Shown: positions 38,517 to 48,827, counted from the stretch's first letter. The stretch: DNA of 64,000 nucleotides from Bdellovibrionales bacterium (GCA_018646675.1 JABGUH010000003.1:59776-123775), one strand, 5' to 3'. Notes: generated from the letters alone by a model not told the origin. Numbers and translations: made by a program.

Positions 38517-40016
38517 CTATTTGTAAGACCAACTAGTGGTACCATCTGGGTTATCTTTAATCGCAACTCCCGCCTGGTCTAGCTGAGTTCTGATCTGATC
38601 TGCTTGACCCCAATTTTTCTCACTACGGGCGGTTTTACGATCAACTAGCAACTGCTCAATCGCAGCAGCATCCAGCGCCCCCTCAACATTTTGATCCGTA
38701 GCACTTAACTCCTTACGCGCAAGATTTACCCGCGCCAACACCTCTTGTGGGTTGGGGTGAATCAAACCGGTAGCATCAGTGACTAAACTAATTACCGCCT
38801 CAACTGCTAAAACCATCTCGCTGCACAGCGGTCTCTTTTGACTATAGTCACCCTGCTCATCCAAAAACTCTCGGTTTAACAGACGAATCATGGAAAAAAA
38901 GTGTGACAGAGCAGCAACCACATTAAAGTCATTGGCCAACTCCTGCTTGATTTTAGGAACAACCGAAACGAGCTCCTGCAAGTTTTGTCCCCCACCTTCA
39001 AGCGAGAGATTTCTCTCCTTGGCCGCATCAAACATCACCACAAAACGGTGAATCCGCTCCACATCACGCAATGCACGTTCTGTCGTCTGATCCGACCACT
39101 CAATACGTGAGCGATAGTGAGTGGAGAGTAGGATTTGCCGCAGAATCTCTCCTCCAAACTTGTCACAAAACTCTCGAATGGTAATAACATTGCCTAATGA
39201 TTTGCTCATTTTATCACTACCAAAACTTAGAAATTCATTGTGGCACCAGTAGTTAGCAAAGGATTTGCCATGGGCCGCTTCACTCTGGGCGATCTCATTT
39301 TCATGATGAGGGAACATCAGATCGATTCCACCGTGATGGAGATCAATACTCTCTCCTAAAAATTTAGCCGCCATCGCTGAACACTCAATATGCCAACCAG
39401 GACGCCCTCTGCCCCAAGGAGACTCCCAACCGATCTGATCGTCAGTAGAAGGTTTCCATAGAACGAAGTCCGCCGGATCACGTTTATGATCCTCGACCGC
39501 CACCCTTGCACCATGCTCTAGTTCATCCAGCACCTTTTTAGATAGCTTGCCATAGTCATTAAAACTTTTAACTGAGAAGAGCACTTCCCCACCAGCTTGA
39601 TAAGCGGCTTCATTTTCAAGCAGCCGTTCTACCATTTTAATAATCTCAGCAATAGTTTCGCTCACTCTAGGCGTATGAGTGGCCGGCAACATGCCTAAAG
39701 AGTCCATATCTTTGATACACTCTTCAGTAAAACGTCGAGAGTGAGTTAGTGCATCACACTTCAGTTCCTTGGCCCGTTGAATAATTTTATCATCTACGTC
39801 GGTAAAGTTACGAACAAAGGTAACGTCATATCCTAAGGTGTTAAGTACCCGGTGAATCATATCACCTACCACCAACGCCATACCATTACCCACATGAAGG
39901 TAATCATAGGTAGTGGGGCCACAGGAGTAAAAGCTTACTTTCCCAGCAGTAATCGGTCGAAACTCCTCTTTACTACGAGTTAAGTTATTATAGATTTTCA
40001 TCGGTTGCGTCGGCAC
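38517..40016 (-). CDS. cysS: Cysteinyl-tRNA synthetase
   Basis: A 499-residue class I synthetase. The HIGH motif is degenerate but placed correctly ([16 protein letters not shown]). The zinc ligands are in [20 protein letters not shown] and [20 protein letters not shown] is intact ([14 protein letters not shown]). Length is slightly above the usual 460. The start is a GTG with AGGAGG 7 bases upstream. An ATG five codons later is a weaker choice. It charges tRNA-Cys. It is 13 bp after gltX, a common pairing in bacteria. Confidence 0.97.
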   Translation of the reverse strand: MPTQPMKIYNNLTRSKEEFRPITAGKVSFYSCGPTTYDYLHVGNGMALVVGDMIHRVLNTLGYDVTFVRNFTDVDDKIIQRAKELKCDALTHSRRFTEECIKDMDSLGMLPATHTPRVSETIAEIIKMVERLLENEAAYQAGGEVLFSVKSFNDYGKLSKKVLDELEHGARVAVEDHKRDPADFVLWKPSTDDQIGWESPWGRGRPGWHIECSAMAAKFLGESIDLHHGGIDLMFPHHENEIAQSEAAHGKSFANYWCHNEFLSFGSDKMSKSLGNVITIREFCDKFGGEILRQILLSTHYRSRIEWSDQTTERALRDVERIHRFVVMFDAAKERNLSLEGGGQNLQELVSVVPKIKQELANDFNVVAALSHFFSMIRLLNREFLDEQGDYSQKRPLCSEMVLAVEAVISLVTDATGLIHPNPQEVLARVNLARKELSATDQNVEGALDAAAIEQLLVDRKTARSEKNWGQADQIRTQLDQAGVAIKDNPDGTTSWSYK

Positions 40017-40029
40017 TTGCTCTCCTCCT

Positions 40030-41475
40030 CTAGCTCACCCGTGCTAGGAGTACATCAATTGGAGTTATAGGAACCAGCGCCGAAAGATCACCACCACTAA
40101 TCCGTCCGGTTAAGATTAGCCGCATCCCCTTAAAGAGTGGTTTACCCTTAATTTTTAACTCCTGTTTAAAATAGCTAGTCCACCCGCTAAAAGCTTCCAC
40201 GGGAACAAACTCACTCCCCTGCTGCTTAAGACGGGAGAGTTCCGCTGCTAAATAGCTTCGCATCTGACCGGTGCTCTCTAGCGCATTTAACTCCTCCAAC
40301 TCAGGCTGCTCTTCGGAAGAGGCGACCGGTGCTGTGGCAAAAATCAAATCTAAGTGGTCAGTAAGATCATCCTCCATCTCTATCTTATCTAAAAAGAGAG
40401 AGAGAAAACTCATCTGCCACTGATGTTTCTCTTGATGGAACTGGTGGTCCGCTTTGATCCAACCTGTAACTACCTTTAGCTGCTCCTCAGGTGACAATAG
40501 CTTTAGCTGCTGGCCATTCATCCAACGCATTTTAGCTAGGTCAAACAGGGCCGGTGCTTTATGCATCCGCTCTAAGGTGAAAATTGTCTCTAACTCATCC
40601 TTGCTCATAATCACCCGCTCATCAGGGTGAGACCATCCCAGCAGTACCAGATAGTTAATCATAGTTTGCGGAAGGAAGCTTAGATCACGGAATGCTGCCA
40701 AGGAGGTCACTCCATGGCGCTTAGATAGTTTTTGGCGATCCTCTCCCACCAAAAGTGAGGCGTGAGCAAAAATGGGGGGAGTGACCTCTAACGCCTGATA
40801 GATCATCAGCTGTCGGACGGTATTAGGCAGATGATCCTCACCTCGAATTACGTGAGTAATCTTCATCTTCCAATCATCAATTACACAACAAAAATTATAA
40901 ACCGGCATCCCGCTCTCGCGCATAATGACAAAATCACCAATCATGCCATCGGGAAATGCGACATCACCCCGCACTACATCCTTCAAATGAAAGTCCTTTT
41001 GGGGGGCCAAAAAGCGGACTACCGCACCTTCGCCCCCATCTCGACGTCTCTTTACCTCGTCATCACTTAGGTGGCGACAACGCCCATCATAGTGAAGAGA
41101 CTCCCCTTTCTCCCTACGCTCCTCACGTCTTTGAGCAATCTCCTCCTCGCTACAAAAGCAGTAGAAAGCTTGGCGATGATCCAGTAGTTGTTGAGCATAT
41201 TTACTATAAAAATCCCCTCTTTCGGACTGACGGTAGGGGCCGTACTCCCCAGGAGTTTCTGGCCCTTCATCGATCTCCAATCCCAGCCACTTAAGATCCA
41301 GTAGGAGGTTTTGTTCAAACTCTTGGCCACTACGAACCAGATCAGTATCCTCAATTCGCACAATAAATTCGCCCCCCTGAGCCTTGGCGAAAAGATAGTT
41401 ATAGATAGCAGTACGCACATTTCCAATGTGCATAGAACCGGTGGGGCTAGGGGCAAAACGGACGCGAACCGACAT
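40030..41475 (-). CDS. gltX: Glutamyl-tRNA synthetase
   Basis: A 481-residue class I synthetase. MSVRVRFAPSPTGSMHIGNV contains the HIGH-equivalent HIGN. KMSKS is KLSKRHGVTSL. A Cys cluster consistent with a zinc site is present (FYCFCSEEE ... YDGRCRHL). IEDTDLVRSGQEF, IRGEDHLPNT and the C-terminal anticodon-binding region are all in order. It charges tRNA-Glu. Whether it also charges tRNA-Gln cannot be told from here. First gene of the gltX-cysS-nuclease run, with its promoter in the 270-bp region shared with the divergent barrel gene. Confidence 0.97.
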   Translation of the reverse strand: MSVRVRFAPSPTGSMHIGNVRTAIYNYLFAKAQGGEFIVRIEDTDLVRSGQEFEQNLLLDLKWLGLEIDEGPETPGEYGPYRQSERGDFYSKYAQQLLDHRQAFYCFCSEEEIAQRREERREKGESLHYDGRCRHLSDDEVKRRRDGGEGAVVRFLAPQKDFHLKDVVRGDVAFPDGMIGDFVIMRESGMPVYNFCCVIDDWKMKITHVIRGEDHLPNTVRQLMIYQALEVTPPIFAHASLLVGEDRQKLSKRHGVTSLAAFRDLSFLPQTMINYLVLLGWSHPDERVIMSKDELETIFTLERMHKAPALFDLAKMRWMNGQQLKLLSPEEQLKVVTGWIKADHQFHQEKHQWQMSFLSLFLDKIEMEDDLTDHLDLIFATAPVASSEEQPELEELNALESTGQMRSYLAAELSRLKQQGSEFVPVEAFSGWTSYFKQELKIKGKPLFKGMRLILTGRISGGDLSALVPITPIDVLLARVS

Positions 41476-41692
41476 AATCTATTCCTTATATTCATCAGCA
41501 GATGGTTGATCCTTAAAATCACAAAGTTTACTTTTGGCCCCCACCATAGTGAAAAGTAGACGAGTTTGTAAACCTTTAGCCCCTCTGTCTAAATAAATTT
41601 TATGGTTATCGGCCGCCATTTTTAGATACCTTTTACAGCTACTACTAATCTACTGGACATATTCCTCTATTTTAAAGTAGTTTTCCGCAATC

Positions 41693-41720
41693 AGTGATCA
41701 CTTGTGCCATTCATAGGCAC
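41693..41720. promoter_or_regulatory. Two short palindromes upstream of the surface-nuclease cassette
   Basis: AGTGATCACT (41693-41702) is a perfect 10-bp palindrome. GTGCC-N7-GGCAC (41704-41720) follows directly. They lie 26-53 bp before the ATG at 41746, which has GAGGAA at a suitable distance. They are candidate operator sites in the gltX/41746 divergent region. No protein can be assigned. Confidence 0.3.
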
Positions 41721-41745
41721 TATCTACCGTGAGGAACTTTGAATT

Positions 41746-43134
41746 ATGAGAATACAATGGATTAGAGGGGCAACCACCCTTTCTTTAGCACTAACAACAA
41801 TGCTTCTACCTGTTATTGGCATTACCAGTGGCCTATCCACCGTAACCAGATCTGAATCAGCTCTCTTTATCGAGAACTTCAACTATGCTGACCGGGTCTA
41901 TGCGGAATCAAAAAAGACGGAATTAGGAGATCAGGTCGAGATGGATATGGCGGTAAAATACCTCTATGACCAAGATCTCTACGGTATGGTCAGCTTTCAA
42001 ACCGATCCCACCGAGAACCGCTATGATAATAAGACCTCTAAGTTGGAGCTACTACTGTTTCATCGCTACGCCCCTTTTTCACTGCAGCTCGATTCTGAAC
42101 TAAACAGTGATGATGGTAGTACCGGTGGCCGATCCATCGGATTAGATCTGGACTCAGAGAAGACATTTATTACCTACCACCACTCCCCTCACTGGGCGCT
42201 AACTTTCTACCCATTTAACTTTGATGGTGAAGTGGGACATAATCTCCAAACTTTAGATGTTACTCGTCTCCACTCCCTAACTGGTGCCCCTAGCTCCATC
42301 AACCATACCCAGATTGGAGATGAGAAATTTGTTAACAAGACCATCCCAGGCTTAGAGCTTCAGTGGATGCCCAGTAGAGTACCTGGACTGAAGTTAAGTA
42401 CCAGCTACGGTGTCGCTTCATATCTCTATCCAGCCAATAGCGACTTTAATCTAGAGACCAACCCAAATGCTGATCGTTGGGAGCGCCGTGAAGATATAGG
42501 ATATAAATTTGCTCTCGATTATCAAAATCGCGATCTAACTGCTGGGGCCCAATACGTTGCCCATACTAACTCTGAATATACGGGATCACTTCTAGCCGCG
42601 GCCGCCTCCATTTATGGCAGCTATAACTGGCGGGGACGAGTAACCGTTGATGGGGAAGTAACTTGGTCTAAAGCGGGAAGTGCTCCCCTACGTCTTAATC
42701 GCTCCGGAGAGTGGTTCGAGACGACCACCCCCTTTCAGCCTGTTTACAGCGATTATTATGGCGATCGCCAGGACTGGATTGATCAATTGGGACGAGCTGC
42801 TTATCTCAAAGTAGGATTTCCAATCAAAACAACGACCCCCTATCTCTCGGCAAAATATCTTGATTCCAATTTTATCTACCGAGAGCGAGAGTCGGCTCAT
42901 CTGTTAAGAACAGCAGATGAGAGTAGCTCCCATGGTGGCTTAGTGGGACTGGGAGTTGGTGTCATCTTTAAGCAAAACCGTATGACCATTACTCCTCAAC
43001 TAGAGTGGTTGCGGGCCCAAAACCCGGTTTTTAGCAATAGCTCTGACGTCAGACAGGATCGCTTCCTCTCCCGCTTCAAAAAAGAGGACTATCTGCTAAC
43101 AATCAATGTTAGCTATAACTTGGGAGATAGCTAA
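41746..43134 (+). CDS. Outer-membrane beta-barrel protein
   Basis: A 462-residue protein with a signal peptide (TTLSLALTTMLLPVIGITSG). It then shows alternating hydrophobic/polar strands throughout, such as LYGMVSFQTD, SKLELLLFHRYA, GLELQWMPSRVPGLKLSTSY, YGSYNWRGRVTVDGEV and the final YLLTINVSYNL. This is the look of a porin-type barrel of about 16 strands. I do not recognise a named family. Its stop overlaps the start of the next gene (TAATG), so it belongs to the three-gene cassette that ends in an extracellular nuclease. It may be the channel or secretion partner. Confidence 0.7.
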   Translation: MRIQWIRGATTLSLALTTMLLPVIGITSGLSTVTRSESALFIENFNYADRVYAESKKTELGDQVEMDMAVKYLYDQDLYGMVSFQTDPTENRYDNKTSKLELLLFHRYAPFSLQLDSELNSDDGSTGGRSIGLDLDSEKTFITYHHSPHWALTFYPFNFDGEVGHNLQTLDVTRLHSLTGAPSSINHTQIGDEKFVNKTIPGLELQWMPSRVPGLKLSTSYGVASYLYPANSDFNLETNPNADRWERREDIGYKFALDYQNRDLTAGAQYVAHTNSEYTGSLLAAAASIYGSYNWRGRVTVDGEVTWSKAGSAPLRLNRSGEWFETTTPFQPVYSDYYGDRQDWIDQLGRAAYLKVGFPIKTTTPYLSAKYLDSNFIYRERESAHLLRTADESSSHGGLVGLGVGVIFKQNRMTITPQLEWLRAQNPVFSNSSDVRQDRFLSRFKKEDYLLTINVSYNLGDS

Positions 43135-44666
43135 TGAGTAGCTCACTCTATCAGGCTCGACGCCTGACCTTGATTGTTCTGGTGCTACTAATGGGTGCAC
43201 TTTTTATTAGCTGTAATAATAACAGCGATGAAGAGGTGATTGTTGGTCAGGCTCAACTTAACAGTGATACCTCCGGATTAATTAATGATGTTAACCGATT
43301 ACAAAACTCAATCGCCAAGGGAGAGCTACTACGCTCTACTGCCGATAAAGAGCGGGGCCAGATTGTAAAGCTGTTAAATGATATTAAGATTGGTCTGATT
43401 CGCCTTAAATACTTTGAAGCTGATCCTAAATCTACTCGACTACTTCACAATGCTTTAAAGAGTATTAGGACTATTAATCGTCCGAAACGAGATAGTGCCA
43501 TTATCGATCGTTTCCTAAATAAACTGAGGGGAAAAGTCGCTGAGCTAACGCGTATCAACGGCTTGGATCTTAATGGATTAAGTTGGAACCTCTACTCCTA
43601 CGACTTTAGTGCTGACCTACTACCATTTTCTACCTGGGCGACTGCCAATGTGTGGGAGAGTGACTGGGGGATGGATCGCAGTTTTGCCAAAGTAAATGGT
43701 TATGATAACCAAGCGTGGCTAATGACACCATCTTTCAACTTAAAAAATATTAAAAATCCAGCGTTTAAAATTCGTCACAATTTTATGATCAATCGCAATA
43801 CTGGCCGCTACGGTAGCGATGACTTTGATCGCACTTTAATTCTGCGTGAAGTTTTCAAAGCCTATGTCTCCACTGACTATTTAGATGGAGATCCCAACCT
43901 AGCAACTTGGACCGAGGTGTCGATCTCTCCCAAACCAACTGGCCATGATTTCCTAACGGTGGACTCACCTGAGGTTGATCTCTCTGCATTTAAAGATGAG
44001 AATGTCACCATTGCCTTTCGTTATAGAATGAAGTCCAGCTCGATGGGCCATCACTATATCACATGGCAGATCCTACGCTTCGATCTTATGGGTAGTGGCA
44101 ATCTTCCTCACTGGATAGGACGTAGCCACCCCATCTTTGCCCACAACTTTGATCGCAACACCCTGGAGCCATTTATTGCCCCAGATTTGGCAGATACCCC
44201 AAACGGCTGGCGGCCCTATGCCATGCGAGGTGAATATCGCTACGCCAAGATTAACACTCGTGATGTAGCAACTGGTAGTAACAACTGGCTAATCTCACCT
44301 CGCTACCGACTACCGAAAGAGAATCTAGTCAAACTGAAAATTGCCCATACTGTTTTAGACCCTGTGTGGGACCGATTAAAGATCAAGCTATCCACCGATT
44401 TTTCTGGAGGTGATCCACTTGCTGCCACATGGCAGGAGATCGACTTTATTCCCAGTAAACCGGTAGAGCCAGGAAGCTGGAGTGACCTAGTTACCCCAGA
44501 GATAGATCTGAGCGGATACAAGGGTAAAGAGGTCGTAATCGCATTTGTTATGTCAAAAGTGGAAGAGAGTGATGACTTTATCTGGGAGATTGAAAAATTA
44601 ACTTTTTCGGCCAAGGCAGGAGAGGTAAAACCAATCAATTTTGAACCACTTCCAACCGCGGAGTAA
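43134..44666 (+). CDS. Surface lipoprotein with two choice-of-anchor (cleaved-adhesin-like) domains
   Basis: A 510-residue protein. Lipoprotein signal TLIVLVLLMGALFISC is followed by a helical stalk (about 40-135). Two related jelly-roll domains follow. The first has WNLYSYDFSADLLPFSTW, ANVWESDWGMDRSFAKVNGY, then NQAWLMTPSFNLKNI. The second has AHNFDRNTLEPFIAPDLAD and GSNNWLISPRYRLPKENL. Both end in VDLS or IDLSGYK strand pairs (EVDLSAFKDENVTIAFRY, EIDLSGYKGKEVVIAFVM). Such domains bind ligands or anchor proteins at the cell surface. It is translationally coupled to the barrel gene. Confidence 0.75.
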   Translation: MSSSLYQARRLTLIVLVLLMGALFISCNNNSDEEVIVGQAQLNSDTSGLINDVNRLQNSIAKGELLRSTADKERGQIVKLLNDIKIGLIRLKYFEADPKSTRLLHNALKSIRTINRPKRDSAIIDRFLNKLRGKVAELTRINGLDLNGLSWNLYSYDFSADLLPFSTWATANVWESDWGMDRSFAKVNGYDNQAWLMTPSFNLKNIKNPAFKIRHNFMINRNTGRYGSDDFDRTLILREVFKAYVSTDYLDGDPNLATWTEVSISPKPTGHDFLTVDSPEVDLSAFKDENVTIAFRYRMKSSSMGHHYITWQILRFDLMGSGNLPHWIGRSHPIFAHNFDRNTLEPFIAPDLADTPNGWRPYAMRGEYRYAKINTRDVATGSNNWLISPRYRLPKENLVKLKIAHTVLDPVWDRLKIKLSTDFSGGDPLAATWQEIDFIPSKPVEPGSWSDLVTPEIDLSGYKGKEVVIAFVMSKVEESDDFIWEIEKLTFSAKAGEVKPINFEPLPTAE

Positions 44667-44671
44667 TACCA

Positions 44672-47206
44672 GTGTTGAAAACGGCTACCACTTTCATCTA
44701 CCTTGCACTGACTCTACTAGGATTAGCTTGTTCGGATAACCCATCCTACCAGCTAGTTAACGATCAAGAGCAGCTACTGCTGAAAACACAACCAACGGGA
44801 CAAGATAGCTCCTCCATGCTGGGCAACTTAGTTACGACTGCCATCAAAGAGGCAAATGGAGTCGATGTTGTCCTCTTTCCTCAAGCATTAGTACCAAAAA
44901 ATCATTTTGCCTTGTTAACTGACAATATGAGCGAGTTTGAAATCGATTTTTTGTACGATCTATTTCCCTCTGGTGTTAATGATCAATTTTTAGTGGGAAC
45001 GATCAAAGGTAAGGATTTAAAAACGCTGATTATGGAGCGCTCTAAGGAGCTATACCAACTAGAAGTTGAGAGTGCGGGGATTGAGTACCATATCCATTTT
45101 GTAGGTGGAAGAGTGGCATATGCCAACTTTGGAAACCTGGCCGGCCAGCAACAGATAAAAGATGATGTGCGCTACCGAATGGCAGTCAGTAATGTCTTCT
45201 TTTTTAGTGGTAAAACATTTCCTGGCTACCGCTATCGAAATAGTTTTAACTTTCGTTTTAACCAAGAGGATGGCCTGATCTCGGCAAAGGAGTCACTACG
45301 CTCCTATCTATTAAGTAACCCCAACCTTCCGGAGCTAAACCGCCCACGGGCCAAGGTGACGCGAGAGACCAGGGGAGCACTTGCCGGTGTTACCCCAATT
45401 GCTAAAATCCAAGGAGAGAGTCACCGCTCTCCCCTGTACGGATATCAGGTCACCACCCAAGGAGTAATTACTGCTCTGGGTGCCGTCGAATGGTATCCAG
45501 GTGGAGTTGAGCTATATATTCAGTCAACCACCAGTGATAATAATCCCAAGACTTCAGAAGCGGTTCATCTCTACTTAAGAAGTGAAGAGCTTGATCTTGC
45601 GATAGGTGATCTTGTAGAAGTAAGCGGTGTAGTCTATGAGCAGGTGACTAAAAATGGACTCTCCCGCACCTCAATGCGTGAGATCAGCAACATCCGCACT
45701 CTTAAGCGCAGTCACCCTCTTCCTGCTTCCACGCTATTGGGAGAGCATGGGCTGGCCATTCCATTTAAAGCTGTCTCTACCTATCGAGGAGATCTCAATC
45801 TAAAACCATCTCTCAATTTAGCTGATGGGATCGATTATTGGGAATCACTAGAAGGGATGAGGATCTCAATTCGTAATCCTCGGGTGGTAGGATTTCGTGG
45901 CGGCCGTGAAGAGTTTGAAAATTTGCGCCCCAAAGGCTATCTAACACTCTACTCTGTTGCAGATGGGGATCTTACCACTAATCCCAATTTAACAAGTGCT
46001 GGTGGTCTAATTATCGACCACCAAAATGATGACTTTAATCCCGAGTTGATTACCATCTCAACTAATCACTTCTCCCGCCAGCTAGATACTGCCACTGTCT
46101 TTAATGTGGGAGATTTGATCTCAGGTGAGGTGACGGGAGTTTTAGATTATCAACTCAACTTGTTTGGTGGCGGTGAGTTTGTACTGGCCCCGACCGGTAT
46201 TCAGCCGGCACTTGATAATTTTATTGCGAGTAAACCCAATATTGTAGATCTGGCGAACAGGGGACGTACCACTTTAGTGGCCGCTGATGATAAACTTACT
46301 GTTGCCACCTTTAACGTTGAAAACTTGGCAGCCAATCAAAATCGGCGGATTGCAGAGCTGGCCCGTGCCATCTCTATCAACCTGGCCTGTCCTGATATTT
46401 TAAATCTAGTGGAAATTCAGGATTTTAATGGCATCGCCTTTGGTGGTGGGCCCCAAGGACGCCGTACACTGCTAAAACTGATAAATGAAATCAGTTGCCC
46501 CACGGCCGAATATCATTTAGTAAATATCGATCCAGTTGAAGGTGCTGAGGGTGGTCAGCCCGGTGGTAATATTCGAGTTGCCATGATCTATAATGCCAGC
46601 AGAGTCTCATTTGTTCCTCGCGGAGATAACTCTGACTTTGCCCACGCAACTATTTATGCCAATGGACAACTCTCCCATAATCCCGGCCGTGTCTTTCCAG
46701 AAGATCCTGCCTTTAAACGTACTCGTCGTAGTATCGTTGCCGAGTATAATTTTAGAGGAGAGCGAGTTTTTCTAATTGGTAACCACTTTAACTCCAAATT
46801 GGGTGATAGTGATCGCTGGGGTGCAATCCAGCCCTTTAGCTCCGGTTCAGAAACCCGCCGCTTGAAGGTGGCCCAGAAGATCAATACTTTTGTTCAACTG
46901 CTAAGACAGAGAGTTCCTAGGGCCAACATTGTGGTACTGGGAGACTTTAATGCGCTAATAACTGAGGCATCGCTAGCAGTGCTTGCCGGACAAGTGCTAA
47001 CCAATCTTATTAGTTATGGTGACTTGATTCCGCTCCAGGATAGATATACTACTAACTACAACGGTAACTCCCAAGCACTAGACTATATTTTTGCAGGCAA
47101 CAGGCTACTCAATCGCTCCCCGGAGCTAGAAGTACTACATATCAACTCTGATTTTATGGGAAGAATCTCTGACCACGATCCATTGATAGCGCGCTTCTCC
47201 TTCTAA
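44672..47206 (+). CDS. ExeM/NucH-like multidomain extracellular nuclease lipoprotein
   Basis: An 844-residue protein starting at a GTG 5 bp after the previous stop. The lipobox is LLGLAC. Residues about 40-220 resemble a 5'-nucleotidase C-terminal-type domain (LLGNLVTTAIKEANGVDVVL style; EFEIDFLYDLFPSGVNDQFL). An OB-fold region follows (YGYQVTTQGVITALGAVEWY, YIQSTTSDNNPKTSEAVHLY). The C-terminal endonuclease/exonuclease/phosphatase domain has TVATFNVENLA, LNLVEIQDFNG, FLIGNHFNSKLGD, NIVVLGDFNAL and SDHDPLIARFSF, which are the catalytic Asn, Glu, His, Asp-x-Asn and Asp-His. This is the ExeM/NucH layout, used to digest extracellular DNA. Confidence 0.9.
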   Translation: MLKTATTFIYLALTLLGLACSDNPSYQLVNDQEQLLLKTQPTGQDSSSMLGNLVTTAIKEANGVDVVLFPQALVPKNHFALLTDNMSEFEIDFLYDLFPSGVNDQFLVGTIKGKDLKTLIMERSKELYQLEVESAGIEYHIHFVGGRVAYANFGNLAGQQQIKDDVRYRMAVSNVFFFSGKTFPGYRYRNSFNFRFNQEDGLISAKESLRSYLLSNPNLPELNRPRAKVTRETRGALAGVTPIAKIQGESHRSPLYGYQVTTQGVITALGAVEWYPGGVELYIQSTTSDNNPKTSEAVHLYLRSEELDLAIGDLVEVSGVVYEQVTKNGLSRTSMREISNIRTLKRSHPLPASTLLGEHGLAIPFKAVSTYRGDLNLKPSLNLADGIDYWESLEGMRISIRNPRVVGFRGGREEFENLRPKGYLTLYSVADGDLTTNPNLTSAGGLIIDHQNDDFNPELITISTNHFSRQLDTATVFNVGDLISGEVTGVLDYQLNLFGGGEFVLAPTGIQPALDNFIASKPNIVDLANRGRTTLVAADDKLTVATFNVENLAANQNRRIAELARAISINLACPDILNLVEIQDFNGIAFGGGPQGRRTLLKLINEISCPTAEYHLVNIDPVEGAEGGQPGGNIRVAMIYNASRVSFVPRGDNSDFAHATIYANGQLSHNPGRVFPEDPAFKRTRRSIVAEYNFRGERVFLIGNHFNSKLGDSDRWGAIQPFSSGSETRRLKVAQKINTFVQLLRQRVPRANIVVLGDFNALITEASLAVLAGQVLTNLISYGDLIPLQDRYTTNYNGNSQALDYIFAGNRLLNRSPELEVLHINSDFMGRISDHDPLIARFSF

Positions 47207-47236
47207 GGGAAATCACACTAATTGATGGGCCATGAG

Positions 47237-48535
47237 CTAATCAGAACGATCACCTCTATATGCCACAATCCCCAAGTTGCGCGGAGAGATGCGCGGATCA
47301 AACAGCGGCAACACTGTAACACGATACCCCTGCTCCTCTAAAAAGAGTGCTCGATCTAGTAGTAAGAAAATTTCTGCCACTCTTCCTAACTGCCAACGGA
47401 TCAGATCACAGATAATTAACTCTCTCACTCGATCTTCTACCCACTGCTGTTGAACAAAATCATCGATCTGATCTTTGCCAAGTTGGTGTTTAATCTTTAA
47501 GTGAGCAAGGCGGCCTAAAGTGTAGTTGAAGAACTCACCTTGATAGTGGTGAGGTCGCACCTCACCTACTGCTACAAACTTCTTAGTATCGAGTAGATGA
47601 AAAAGTAGCAGGTGCAATTTATAGCGATAGCTCTTAACCAGTAGATCACGCTCAAACGCTGCAAAGCTGGGTGGGCGATGGGCCCGTGATGATAGAGTTA
47701 GTGAGAACTGGTTCCACTCGATCCGTTGAGTGCTACTTAATGACTGTCCGGCCTGGGATAGATAGTGGCGGCCAGTACCAGTAAACCGCGCATAACAGCA
47801 GCCTAAACTGATGATCGCCGGTACTGCATTTCGAACCCCAGCCTCAATTAGCTGGGCACTTAAATTGCCACAAGCATGCAGGCCAACAAGTAAAGTTTTG
47901 TTTGATAGCAGTTGTTTCTGATCACCACCATCCCCCCACTGGCCATGCTCCCACTCTAGTGGACAACAACTCCCTTCTTGATTGGCCAGATGACGTTTAA
48001 TCTGGCTGGCCCCCTTCTGCTGTAATCTTTGATCACGATCAAACGAGGTGACAGTTACCCCATGGTAGAAGGTTAGTAGTCTGGCCAGATGGCCCACGCC
48101 ACCCCCAATATCTAAAACCTTTAAGGGTTTCGATCTACCTTGATGATGCGCCAACGCTTCCACCAAGGGCGCAACTTTTGTTAACTCATGTAACTTTTTA
48201 TCACCAACACCAACTAGTGCATCTAGTGAATATTTAGGCCGGTGTAAGTTGTCAGAAGCTAACCAATCTGGTTGCGGGTAAACCGATGACAACTGATCCT
48301 CAAGACCACCCCACAGCTTTAAATGAGAGCACAGCAAGCTACCCTCTATAGATAATAGATTAGACTCCCCGAAGATCTGCCACAGGGATTGGTTAGATAG
48401 CGGAAGCAGAAGCCGCCGCCACTGATCTGGATACTCCTCACCGATATTTGGATAACCAAACACCACCTCACTACTAATAATCTGGTAGTGAGTATTTAGG
48501 ACCGAACCAGCACGCCTTAATAGATCAAAGCTCAT
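47237..48535 (-). CDS. METTL25/RRNAD1-like SAM-dependent methyltransferase
   Basis: A 432-residue protein. The SAM motif is LKVLDIGGGVGHLARLLTFY, then VTVTSFDRDQRLQQKGASQI. LLVGLHACGNLSAQLIEAGV and AIISLGCCYARFT match the GLHxCGDL and SxGCCYxxL blocks of Methyltransf_32 proteins, best known as eukaryotic METTL25 and METTL25B (RRNAD1). The flanking N- and C-terminal regions are helical, as in those proteins. The substrate is unknown here. It faces the nuclease cassette convergently with a 30-bp gap and has no close operon partner. Confidence 0.8.
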   Translation of the reverse strand: MSFDLLRRAGSVLNTHYQIISSEVVFGYPNIGEEYPDQWRRLLLPLSNQSLWQIFGESNLLSIEGSLLCSHLKLWGGLEDQLSSVYPQPDWLASDNLHRPKYSLDALVGVGDKKLHELTKVAPLVEALAHHQGRSKPLKVLDIGGGVGHLARLLTFYHGVTVTSFDRDQRLQQKGASQIKRHLANQEGSCCPLEWEHGQWGDGGDQKQLLSNKTLLVGLHACGNLSAQLIEAGVRNAVPAIISLGCCYARFTGTGRHYLSQAGQSLSSTQRIEWNQFSLTLSSRAHRPPSFAAFERDLLVKSYRYKLHLLLFHLLDTKKFVAVGEVRPHHYQGEFFNYTLGRLAHLKIKHQLGKDQIDDFVQQQWVEDRVRELIICDLIRWQLGRVAEIFLLLDRALFLEEQGYRVTVLPLFDPRISPRNLGIVAYRGDRSD

Positions 48536-48632
48536 GGTTACAATCCTAAATCTAGTGAGAGATCATCACTAGACATTAGACCATGCAAGCATTCTTAGAA
48601 ATTTTGTATGATGTTGTGTCTAGTGAATAAAA

Positions 48633-48827
48633 CTAAACTCGGCTGACTTGAACGGCACAAGGCCCTTTCTGCCCTTCCCCTACTTCGTACTCAACAGTAT
48701 CGCCTTCGTTGATTGGGCCATTAACTACACCACTGGCATGTACGAAAATATCCTTACTTCCATTTGATGGCTCAATAAATCCATAACCTTTCTGCTCATT
48801 AAAAAACTTAACTGTACCTGTTTCCAC
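48633..48827 (-). CDS. cspA: Cold-shock domain protein
   Basis: A 64-residue single cold-shock domain. It starts METGTVKFFNEQKGYGFIEP, with RNP1-like KGYGFIEP and RNP2-like DIFVHASGV. It ends CAVQVSRV. It binds single-stranded RNA or DNA and melts RNA structure. There is no extension. The gene is monocistronic. The upstream gene's terminator (48864-48891) leaves under 40 bp for its own promoter, so the promoter may lie within or just after that hairpin, or it is transcribed by read-through. Confidence 0.95.
   Translation of the reverse strand: METGTVKFFNEQKGYGFIEPSNGSKDIFVHASGVVNGPINEGDTVEYEVGEGQKGPCAVQVSRV

Noticed and set aside
41067..41522. Long open frames on both strands opposite or within gltX (for example 40956-41294)
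   Set aside because: They overlap a clear glutamyl-tRNA synthetase and show no domain of their own.
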